Source: Nitrososphaera sp. UBA210
GTDB taxonomy: Archaea; Thermoproteota; Nitrososphaeria; Nitrososphaerales; Nitrososphaeraceae
DNA length: 20,583 nucleotides
NCBI GenBank assembly: GCA_002494895.1
Contig: DADA01000118.1
Span: forward strand, 1 to 20,583
Reading direction: 5' to 3'
Shown: positions 15,050-20,583 of the stretch, in pieces
Numbering within the stretch: the first letter of the stretch is position 1
Layout: each line of letters starts with the position of its first letter
Notes under the pieces: generated by a model
The model's input: only the letters and a program-made list of their open reading frames with translations
Database searches by the model: none
What the model was told of the DNA's origin: nothing
Made by a program: the position numbers and the translations under genes

Positions 15050-15125
15050 CGCAGCAACACGTGAAAAGATATCATAGTAAGTTGAGAGGATTTCAGGTGG
15101 ATCAACGCAGGCTTGCAACCGCATA

Positions 15126-15136
15126 GATATATTAAG
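15126..15136 (+). promoter_or_regulatory. TATA box of the alpha/beta hydrolase gene
   Basis: GATATATTAAG, about 30 bp before TTG 15162 and 45 bp before ATG 15177. Transcription should begin near 15157, leaving about 20 bases with an AGGAG (15166-15170) in front of the ATG. Confidence 0.6.
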
Positions 15137-15176
15137 TGAAGTCCGGATAGTAACGAACTGATTGCAGGAGCAGTCA

Positions 15177-15977
15177 ATGCCGCAAAAGACCACCAACGTT
15201 GACGGCAACTCTATTCGTTACTTCGACTACGACACGGCGAAAGCAACAAGGACGCTAATCCTCCTGCATGGAATCGGCGCTTCAGCAGAGCGCTGGTCCC
15301 GCGTGATACCGACTCTTTCAAAGTACTATCGCGTAGTAGTACTCGATATCATTGGTTTTGGTTATAGCGACAAGCCGACGCTCGAATACACTATGGACTT
15401 TTTCCTGGATTTTTTTAAGGGCTTTCTTGAGAATCTAAAGATTCACAAGGCGTGCATGGCAGGATCTTCATTCGGGGGTCATCTCGCAACAGAGTTTGCC
15501 ATCAGGTCTAACCGCAGGGTCGAGAAACTAGTGCTCGCTTCACCTGCCGGCATGATGCGGACATCCACTCCGGTTCTGGATGCTTACATAATGGCAGCCC
15601 TGTATCCTACGTACGACAACGCGGTCAAGGCTTTCCGGGACATGGCATTTGATCCCAACGTTGTCAGTGAAGATATCGCAAAGGACTTTGTTAATAGGAT
15701 GAGGCTTCCAAACGCAAAGTATGCTTTCATGTCTACTCTCCTTGGCATGAGGCATGCGCCATTGCTTCCGGGAAGGATCAGCAGGATAATTTGTCCGACA
15801 CTGCTTGTCTGGGGAGATACAGACAGGATGATACCCGTGCAGTTTGCGAAAGAATACAGCGAGATTCCAAACAGCGAGCTCGTGGTAATAAAAAACTGCG
15901 GACATACACCCTATGTTGAGAAGCCGATGGCGTTTAACAAGGTTGTCCTAAAGTTCCTTATGGGCAGCGAGGGCTGA
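15177..15977 (+). CDS. Alpha/beta hydrolase
   Basis: Serine hydrolase of 266 residues with a complete alpha/beta-hydrolase triad: Ser98 in the nucleophile elbow GSSFG (96-100), Asp216 in GDTDRMIP, and His243 in NCGHTPYVEKP. The oxyanion-hole motif LLHGIGAS is at 29-36. A cap region lies at about 125-190. There is no signal peptide. The substrate cannot be read from the sequence; esterase, lipase or polyester depolymerase are all possible. ATG 15177 has an AGGAG 6 bases upstream; TTG 15162 (five more residues) sits closer to the leaderless position and is an alternative. It is convergent with an AbrB-domain gene four bases away. Confidence 0.88.
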   Translation: MPQKTTNVDGNSIRYFDYDTAKATRTLILLHGIGASAERWSRVIPTLSKYYRVVVLDIIGFGYSDKPTLEYTMDFFLDFFKGFLENLKIHKACMAGSSFGGHLATEFAIRSNRRVEKLVLASPAGMMRTSTPVLDAYIMAALYPTYDNAVKAFRDMAFDPNVVSEDIAKDFVNRMRLPNAKYAFMSTLLGMRHAPLLPGRISRIICPTLLVWGDTDRMIPVQFAKEYSEIPNSELVVIKNCGHTPYVEKPMAFNKVVLKFLMGSEG

Positions 15978-15981
15978 ACGA

Positions 15982-16284
15982 CTAACCTTCTCTTGTCTTT
16001 CGACGCCGCTCAATAGGCACCACGATCACTTGCACAAGGTCACCGTCCTCTATGTTGAGCGCCTGCCTTTCAGCCTCTGGTATAGAGATCCTTCCGCCGC
16101 TCTGGACAGTAGTCTTGAACATCGCATTGTAATATGACAGGCCTCGAAGGACGGCGAAATAATTTTGCATGGCATCCTGCTGGATTGCAGAAAACTGGTT
16201 CATAAAGTCCTTCTGGGCTTCGCTTCCCTTCTCCACCGCCTTCTTGAAAGAATCGACAGGATCTGTAGAATCACTAGAACTCAT
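15982..16284 (-). CDS. AbrB/SpoVT-domain protein with phasin-like N-terminal helix (PhaR-like)
   Basis: A 100-residue protein in two parts. Residues 7-52 form a long amphipathic helical region rich in Gln, Lys and aromatic residues (SFKKAVEKG, FMNQFSAIQQ). Residues 53-91 form a swapped-hairpin AbrB/SpoVT domain (GGRISIPEAER, EDGDLVQVIVV), followed by a basic tail. This layout resembles the haloarchaeal PhaR regulator, which binds both DNA and polyhydroxyalkanoate granules. A role in carbon-storage granules is therefore plausible, but no PHA synthase is in the window. GTG 16293 would add three residues. Two CATTAATG palindromes lie upstream and are candidate autoregulatory sites. Confidence 0.82.
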   Translation of the reverse strand: MSSSDSTDPVDSFKKAVEKGSEAQKDFMNQFSAIQQDAMQNYFAVLRGLSYYNAMFKTTVQSGGRISIPEAERQALNIEDGDLVQVIVVPIERRRKTREG

Positions 16285-16310
16285 GTTTGTCACTTAAGGC
16301 ACGCACGTCA

Positions 16311-16319
16311 TTTATTTAA
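16311..16319 (-). promoter_or_regulatory. TATA box of the AbrB-domain gene
   Basis: Minus strand reads TTAAATAAA, centred about 31 bp before ATG 16284 and 22 bp before GTG 16293. Confidence 0.6.
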
Positions 16320-16362
16320 CATTAATGCTGTCAGAAGGCAATTACGAAAAGATTCATTAATG
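16320..16362. promoter_or_regulatory. Paired CATTAATG palindromes, candidate operator
   Basis: The perfect 8-bp palindrome CATTAATG occurs at 16320-16327 and again at 16355-16362, 35 bp apart start to start. The first copy abuts the TATA box of the AbrB-domain gene; the second lies 31 bp before the start of the divergent glycosylase gene and may double as its TATA element. Confidence 0.4.
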
Positions 16363-16392
16363 TTCAGCAAGAAGTGCTAGAAGAATCCGCAT

Positions 16393-17259
16393 TTGCAGCA
16401 TTCACTTCTCAAGAGCTTTGATCCTGTGAAGAGCATCAATAGCGGTCAGGCCTTCTTGTGGGAAATGATAGGCGGTTCGTGGTATGGCATACACGGCAGC
16501 CATGTTGTCAGAATCAGTCCAGTCGATGGTGGGCATGAGTTTCTTTCCTTTCCTGACCTCGATTCCTGCGAGCGAGCGATTTTTCGCCTGGATGACGACA
16601 TTGACCGGATAATCTCCGAGATCAGTCGCGATAAGCTCATGAGCACGCTGGTCAGGCAGTACGCGGGTCTGAGACTGATGAGACAGGATCCTGAGCAGTG
16701 CATCTTTTCGTTTGCATGCGCGAGCAACACAAACATCCCCATGATCCGGATGATGCTTCGCAACCTCTCTCGAAAGTTCGGCAATCGTGTCATAGTAGAC
16801 GGGAGGGAATTCTTTACGTTTCCTACAGCAAAGAAAATTCATGAGGCCACAGCTGCAAACATACGTACTTGTGGTTTGGGATACAGGGTAAAGGCAGTAA
16901 AGGCGGTTGCAAAAAGCATAGTAGATGGAAATCTGGATCTGGATGCCGTCAGGAAAGCGCAATACGAAGACGCCAAAAAGGAGCTTCTAAGAGTGTATGG
17001 AATTGGAAACAAAATAGCGGATTGTGTCATGCTTTTCTCGCTCGAGAAGTTGGAGGCGTTTCCCATAGATGTGTGGATTGCAAGGTCCCTAGCCAAGCAC
17101 TACAAATTCCTATCAGATTCAAAATTCGGTGAAAAGTTGAGCCCCCTTCAATATGTCACCCTTTCGGATGTCATGCGCAGCTACTTTGGCCAGTATGCCG
17201 GTTATGCGCAGCAATACCTCTTCTACCATATGAGGCAGCAAGCCCACAGAAAGTGGTAG
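16393..17259 (+). CDS. ogg: 8-oxoguanine DNA glycosylase, OGG1 type
   Basis: Base-excision repair enzyme removing 8-oxoguanine and cutting the abasic site by beta elimination. It has 288 residues, with the OGG1-type N-terminal domain beginning SGQAFLWE (17-24) and the helix-hairpin-helix-GPD core. YGIGNKIADC (202-211) carries the catalytic Lys207, and PIDVW (224-228) carries Asp226; the 19-residue Lys-Asp distance equals that of human OGG1 (Lys249/Asp268). It is therefore a full-length OGG of the eukaryote-like branch, not the shorter archaeal Ogg2 or AGOG. TTG 16393 is the only start after the in-frame stop at 16378-16380. It is divergent from the AbrB-domain gene. Confidence 0.9.
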   Translation: MQHSLLKSFDPVKSINSGQAFLWEMIGGSWYGIHGSHVVRISPVDGGHEFLSFPDLDSCERAIFRLDDDIDRIISEISRDKLMSTLVRQYAGLRLMRQDPEQCIFSFACASNTNIPMIRMMLRNLSRKFGNRVIVDGREFFTFPTAKKIHEATAANIRTCGLGYRVKAVKAVAKSIVDGNLDLDAVRKAQYEDAKKELLRVYGIGNKIADCVMLFSLEKLEAFPIDVWIARSLAKHYKFLSDSKFGEKLSPLQYVTLSDVMRSYFGQYAGYAQQYLFYHMRQQAHRKW

Positions 17260-17306
17260 CAAGTCTCTAAACCGCGATCGGACTAACTTTAGTTCGGCAC
17301 TATTCC

Positions 17307-17483
17307 CTACTGGGTCAAGTCTACAATACTGCGCCTGATGATAAGTTTCGCTTCGGGCGAAACGTCGTATTGTTCGAGAAGCACCCCTGGATCGCGGATG
17401 AGTGCGTTTCTAAATTCTGGTTCGCTGGCCGCTTTCAGGAGTATTTCGCTGATAATCTCGGCTTCCTTTTGTCGAAATGCCAA
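17307..17483 (-). CDS. 58-residue protein resembling NHLP/Os_C-type leader domains
   Basis: Short gene in what otherwise looks like a 357-base gap. From TTG 17483 it encodes 58 residues, almost all helical and acidic: KEAEIISEILLKAASEPEFR, then NALIRDPGVLLEQYD (26-40) and VSPEAKLIIR. The pattern of DPxF/EPEFR, L..DP...L..Y and an S-E/P-E turn is that of the nitrile-hydratase-like leader and Os_C-type small proteins found in some peptide natural-product precursors, but here the chain stops after the leader-like part with no Cys/Ser/Thr-rich core. A TATTTAA element (17509-17515) is about 29 bp before the TTG, which supports a real leaderless gene. Function is unknown. Confidence 0.7.
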   Translation of the reverse strand: MAFRQKEAEIISEILLKAASEPEFRNALIRDPGVLLEQYDVSPEAKLIIRRSIVDLTQ

Positions 17484-17508
17484 GCAAAATCAGCGAAGTC
17501 GAGGCTCG

Positions 17509-17515
17509 TATTTAA
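17509..17515 (-). promoter_or_regulatory. TATA box of the 58-residue protein gene
   Basis: Minus strand reads TTAAATA, centred 29 bp before TTG 17483, matching the leaderless spacing of the neighbouring genes. Confidence 0.6.
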
Positions 17516-17580
17516 CTTTGATGCACGATTCGTACATGGCACTGGTACTATCGGAGAAGTAAAGTAATCTTGACTTTCCG

Positions 17581-17587
17581 TTATAAA
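17581..17587 (+). promoter_or_regulatory. TATA box of the antiporter gene
   Basis: TTATAAA, centred about 33 bp before TTG 17617, predicting a leader of only a few bases. Confidence 0.6.
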
Positions 17588-17616
17588 GGAACCAGATTTT
17601 CATAGCCGCTAGGCAA

Positions 17617-18783
17617 TTGAGTATCGGCATCGAGCTCGTAGGAGACCTAGGATACCTACTACTGGTATGTTCAGGAGTAGGTGCACTTGCCTACATCCTC
17701 AGGCAGCCCATGGTTCTCGGGTTCCTGGTAGCAGGAATCCTCATCGGCCCATTTGGTCCTTTCAGCCTCATAAAGGATACCGAAATGCTCAACAATTTTT
17801 CGGACATTGCAATCGTGCTCCTGCTATTTGGCGTTGGCCTGTCCTTCCCACTGAGCCAGCTCCGCGCGATAGGCAAGATAGGAGCGGGGATAGCGATAAT
17901 CGAAGTTCTGGTAATGCTCCTTATCGGCTTCGCCGTTGGTGCAGCCTTTGGATGGTCATTCTACGACGCAATGTTTCTGGCGGCCGCTCTTTCCATAAGC
18001 TCCACTGCCATAATCGTCAAGGTCCTCGAGGAAATGGGAAAGATGGAGTCCTCCTCCGCCATTCTCATGATAGGCATACTCGTAATAGAAGACCTTGTGG
18101 CAATCGTCATCCTAAGCGCGATGCACTCTGGAGTTGTGAGCGGGTCGTTTGAAGTGGAGCAAATATTCCTGACCATCGGAAAAATAGGATTGTTCATCGG
18201 CGGGACTATTGCCGCGGGTGTCCTCTTGATGCCCAAGCTCTTTTCCCTTGTAGCGCGACTGGAGCGGTACGAGCTGACCATCATGCTCGCACTTGGCATG
18301 GCGTTTGGACTTGCGTTCCTTTCCTACTCGCTTGGATTTTCTGCGGCAACAGGCGCCTTCCTTGCCGGTGTCATTATTGCTGGAAGCAAGTTTTCAGAAC
18401 AGATATCCACCATGATCTCGCCCACAAGGGAGATCTTTACCGCGATTTTCTTTGTGACAATAGGAGCCCTCATGGATCTTTCACTCATATCCGCTTACTG
18501 GATTCCCATCGCTGTAATAACAATCGTGACGGTACTTGGCAAGCTCGGCGGAGTCTACGCCGGGGCACGGCTTTTCGGATTTGACAAGACGTTTGCGCTC
18601 GGGATTGGTCTTAGCATGGCGCAGCTGGGCGAATTCTCTTTCATCGTTCTGAAGACAGGGCAGGACCTTGGCGTGATCAGCCATACGCTGTTTCCCATAA
18701 TAGGGATGGCTGTTGCTCTTACGACCTTCATTGGTCCAATGCTGGTCAAACTTGGCAGCCGAGTCATTGCGGTCTACGAATAG
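17617..18783 (+). CDS. Cation/proton antiporter, CPA2 (KefB-like) family
   Basis: Integral membrane exchanger of monovalent cations (Na+ or K+) for protons. The 388 residues form about 12-13 hydrophobic helices and correspond to the transport domain alone; the cytoplasmic TrkA-N/TrkA-C domains of full KefB/KefC proteins are absent. Visible marks are GFLVAGILIGPFG (35-47), LLLFGVGL (68-75), LSISSTAIIVKVL (125-137) with the unwound-helix region, and the Glu158-Asp159 pair in VIEDLVAI, where the ion-binding carboxylates of this family sit. The ion cannot be decided from sequence. TTG 17617 follows a TATA box by about 33 bp. Its stop is two bases from the stop of the convergent small gene. Confidence 0.92.
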   Translation: MSIGIELVGDLGYLLLVCSGVGALAYILRQPMVLGFLVAGILIGPFGPFSLIKDTEMLNNFSDIAIVLLLFGVGLSFPLSQLRAIGKIGAGIAIIEVLVMLLIGFAVGAAFGWSFYDAMFLAAALSISSTAIIVKVLEEMGKMESSSAILMIGILVIEDLVAIVILSAMHSGVVSGSFEVEQIFLTIGKIGLFIGGTIAAGVLLMPKLFSLVARLERYELTIMLALGMAFGLAFLSYSLGFSAATGAFLAGVIIAGSKFSEQISTMISPTREIFTAIFFVTIGALMDLSLISAYWIPIAVITIVTVLGKLGGVYAGARLFGFDKTFALGIGLSMAQLGEFSFIVLKTGQDLGVISHTLFPIIGMAVALTTFIGPMLVKLGSRVIAVYE

Positions 18784-18785
18784 GG

Positions 18786-18971
18786 CTATACTCCTACCTC
18801 GGGGAACGAAGACTGCTTTATGCCAAGCTCGTTCTGCAGGGTCTTTATTTTCTTTGCGTACTCGGTCATCCTTGCCCTGTCCTGCTGCACCTTGGCAATC
18901 TTGTATCCCTTCCACGCTTTCTTCAAAGCTCCCCACGTCTGGCCCGTTGTAAACTTTCCACGAGCGCTCAT
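18786..18971 (-). CDS. Small basic protein, function unknown
   Basis: A 61-residue protein, strongly basic and mostly helical in residues 12-50 (WGALKKAWKGYKIAKVQQ, then a Lys/Arg-rich stretch). It has no cysteines, signal peptide or membrane segment. The charge pattern suggests a nucleic-acid-binding or coiled-coil helix, but no family is recognised. The reading is supported by CTTATATCC (18995-19003) centred 28 bp before ATG 18971, the same leaderless arrangement as most genes here. It sits between the convergent antiporter gene and amt, in the same direction as amt but after the amt terminator. Confidence 0.68.
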   Translation of the reverse strand: MSARGKFTTGQTWGALKKAWKGYKIAKVQQDRARMTEYAKKIKTLQNELGIKQSSFPEVGV

Positions 18972-18994
18972 GCCGAAAGCAGTATCTGATGCTT

Positions 18995-19003
18995 GGATAT
19001 AAG
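18995..19003 (-). promoter_or_regulatory. TATA box of the small basic protein gene
   Basis: Minus strand reads CTTATATCC, centred 28 bp before ATG 18971. Confidence 0.6.
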
Positions 19004-19020
19004 ATTATTCGGACTTCAGA

Positions 19021-19057
19021 GAAAAGAAAAAGAATGAAAAAAGAGGGGAAGATCCCC
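19021..19057 (-). terminator. Hairpin plus T-tracts after amt
   Basis: On the minus strand GGGGA-TCT-TCCCC (19045-19057) forms a 5-bp GC-rich hairpin starting at the first base of the amt stop codon. It is followed by TCTTTTTTC, ATTCTTTTTC and TTTTC (19021-19044). Archaeal RNA polymerase stops at T-rich runs, so the T-tracts are likely the effective signal and the hairpin may add to it. This is the clearest terminator in the window. Confidence 0.7.
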
Positions 19058-20562
19058 TATGTTACGTAGGCCCTTTCGCCGTGCTGTGATAGGTCAAGCC
19101 CGACCTCTTCTTCCTTTGGCGTGACCCTGATGCCGCCAGGCCAGACTGCATCCATTATCTTGATAATGACTGCAGTTATGCCCATTGCCCATGCAAGTGC
19201 CGCAAACGCGCCCACCGCATTCTCGTAGAACTGCGCAGGGTTGCCAAACGCGAGGCCATCATCTCCCCAGGAAGTGAATCTTCGCTCTGCGAACGTACCT
19301 GTGAGCAGTGCGCCTGCAAGACCTCCGATACCGTGCACAGCCCATGTGTCCAGGGCGTCGTCCCATTTCCTCCTGTTCTTGAACGCCACGGCCGCATAAC
19401 AGACAATGCCTGCCAGAATGCCTATTACGATGGCGGACATTGGCGATACGAATCCCGATGCCGGAGTAATGGCTACAAGCCCGGCCACGGCACCTGACGC
19501 AGCCCCGACAGTCGACGGTCTTCCGGTGTGTCCCCAGGATATCAGGGCCCATGTCACCGCCGCCATTCCTGTTGCGATTTGTGTGGCAACAAACGCGCTG
19601 CCGGCATTGGTTGCTGCTGCACCCGCCGAACCCGCGTTAAAGCCGAACCAGCCAACCCACAGTAGAGCTGCGCCGAGCACCACCAGTGAGACGTTGTGTG
19701 GCTCCATCGGTACCTTGCCATAACCCAGTCGGCGTCCAAGCATCAGCGCCACCACAAGACCCGACCAGCCAGACGTTATGTGAATTACTGTTCCGCCTGC
19801 AAAGTCAAGTGAACCCAAACACCCGGTCCACCCAAAGCCACAGTATTCAGGGTTCATGCCATAGTTGTCAGGCACAGCTATCTGCCATGTCCAGTGTGCT
19901 GCAAAGTCATAGACGAATGTAGCCCATATTACTATGAATATTATGAAAGCACTAAACTTCATTCTTTCTGCTACCGATGCCACGATGAGTGCAGGAGTAA
20001 TGATGGCGAACATCATCTGGAAGACCATGAAAGTCGTGTGAGGTATGGTAACTGCATACTGGCTTGAAGGCGCGTCGTGAACCACGCCTTGCAATCCTGC
20101 CCAGTCCAGTGTTCCAATGAACCCGTAGCCGCCTGCGTCCGGACCGAACGCCAGACTATAACCCCAGAGTGTGAATTGAAGCGCGATTACTCCGGTTGTG
20201 ATAAACACCATGTGAATCGTATTCACTGCATTCTTATTTCTTGCAAGGCCGCCATAGAACATTGCAAGTCCCGCAGGAGTCATCATCAGCACCAATGCCG
20301 AGGCTGTCAGCATCCAGGCATGGTCTCCAGTATCAATCGCTCCCGGGATTAGGTTTCCTTCCTCATCTGTATCTAGAACCCCGTCGCCTTCTTCGTCTAT
20401 GAAAAGATTGTATCTTACTTCGTCAGCATCTTCGGGATTATCTAGCGTGTAGGCAAACGCCGTTTCATGGAAACTTGCCACAACTAGCGTGCCTAGCACG
20501 GAGGCCAGACCCAGAAGAACGATCCTTGAACTCAGGAGAGTTTTCACTTTACCATCTTCCAT
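19057..20562 (-). CDS. amt: Ammonium transporter (Amt/MEP/Rh family)
   Basis: Conducts ammonium into the cell. It has 501 residues: a signal peptide (1-37, ending AFA), an acidic extracytoplasmic segment (38-80), and about 11 helices. The twin pore histidines are His261 (DFAGGTVIH, with Asp253) and His410 (TWAVHG); GWFGFNAGS (304-312) is the family signature. Two Cys (241, 248) in an inserted loop before Asp253 could form an external disulfide. The N-terminal segment carries an EF-hand-like loop (56-67). Amt fits a life based on ammonia oxidation. No GlnK gene is adjacent here. ATG 20562 is 21 bases from the window edge, so its promoter is not visible. Confidence 0.97.
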   Translation of the reverse strand: MEDGKVKTLLSSRIVLLGLASVLGTLVVASFHETAFAYTLDNPEDADEVRYNLFIDEEGDGVLDTDEEGNLIPGAIDTGDHAWMLTASALVLMMTPAGLAMFYGGLARNKNAVNTIHMVFITTGVIALQFTLWGYSLAFGPDAGGYGFIGTLDWAGLQGVVHDAPSSQYAVTIPHTTFMVFQMMFAIITPALIVASVAERMKFSAFIIFIVIWATFVYDFAAHWTWQIAVPDNYGMNPEYCGFGWTGCLGSLDFAGGTVIHITSGWSGLVVALMLGRRLGYGKVPMEPHNVSLVVLGAALLWVGWFGFNAGSAGAAATNAGSAFVATQIATGMAAVTWALISWGHTGRPSTVGAASGAVAGLVAITPASGFVSPMSAIVIGILAGIVCYAAVAFKNRRKWDDALDTWAVHGIGGLAGALLTGTFAERRFTSWGDDGLAFGNPAQFYENAVGAFAALAWAMGITAVIIKIMDAVWPGGIRVTPKEEEVGLDLSQHGERAYVT

Positions 20563-20583
20563 GTGTCTGAAGGCAAGAAGATT

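Noticed and set aside
15050..15161. Possible small RNA between the zinc-ribbon and hydrolase genes
   Set aside because: No stable stem, tRNA-like arms or conserved box was found by eye; the stretch is explained by the hydrolase promoter.
17271..17567. Open plus-strand frame of about 98 codons, with starts at 17370 and an overlapping frame at 17338-17562
   Set aside because: It lies opposite the 58-residue minus-strand gene, whose acidic helical product, TATA box and family-like pattern are more convincing. The plus frame has no TATA box at the right distance and only a late start.
1..20583. tRNA, rRNA, CRISPR repeats, insertion sequences, attachment sites
   Set aside because: No cloverleaf-like sequence, regular spaced repeats, transposase frame or long terminal repeats were seen; intergenic regions are mostly below 150 bases and are accounted for by promoters.

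Overview
The window looks like a chromosomal segment of a moderate-GC ammonia-oxidising thaumarchaeon (Nitrososphaerota) of the Nitrososphaera type. This rests on content, not on a database match. The genes include LysW-carrier lysine biosynthesis, diphthamide synthesis (DphB), an Amt ammonium transporter, and a Rieske/cytochrome b pair followed by a membrane-anchored blue copper protein with no c-type cytochrome. Many genes have an archaeal TATA box about 22-35 bp before the start codon, which implies leaderless or nearly leaderless mRNAs. TTG and GTG starts are common.

Layout. 54-3414 (+): succinate dehydrogenase operon sdhA-sdhC-sdhD-sdhB, starting near the left edge. 3411-4664 (-): an MIP18/DUF59 Fe-S assembly protein, a four-helix membrane protein with a Met/His-rich loop, and an unrecognised small protein. 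4790-9824 (+): argH, then the lysine cluster lysS-lysW-lysX-lysK. lysW (7651-7818) is a 55-residue gene. 9859-11469 (+): diphthine synthase fused to a DUF357-like domain, then a pentapeptide-repeat protein. 11607-14338 (+): Tat-exported Rieske protein, cytochrome b of b6/subunit IV type, and a cupredoxin, forming a quinol-to-copper-protein relay. 14335-14703 (-): an unrecognised beta-rich protein. 14798-15977 (+): a zinc-ribbon protein and an alpha/beta hydrolase. 15982-16284 (-): an AbrB-domain protein. 16393-17259 (+): an OGG1-type 8-oxoguanine glycosylase. 17307-17483 (-): a 58-residue gene resembling the leader-like domain of NHLP/Os_C-type small proteins. 17617-18783 (+): a CPA2 cation/H+ antiporter. 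18786-18971 (-): a small basic protein. 19057-20562 (-): Amt, with a hairpin/T-tract terminator.

Together the genes serve central energy metabolism (complex II, complex III analogue, copper electron carrier, ammonium uptake), amino-acid synthesis (arginine and lysine) and housekeeping. No rRNA, tRNA, CRISPR, insertion sequence or phage gene was seen. The points most worth a second look are a LysW that ends in Gln instead of the usual Glu, the 58-residue leader-like protein, an EF-hand-like loop in the exported N-terminus of Amt, the DphB-DUF357 fusion, and paired palindromes in front of the AbrB-type gene.
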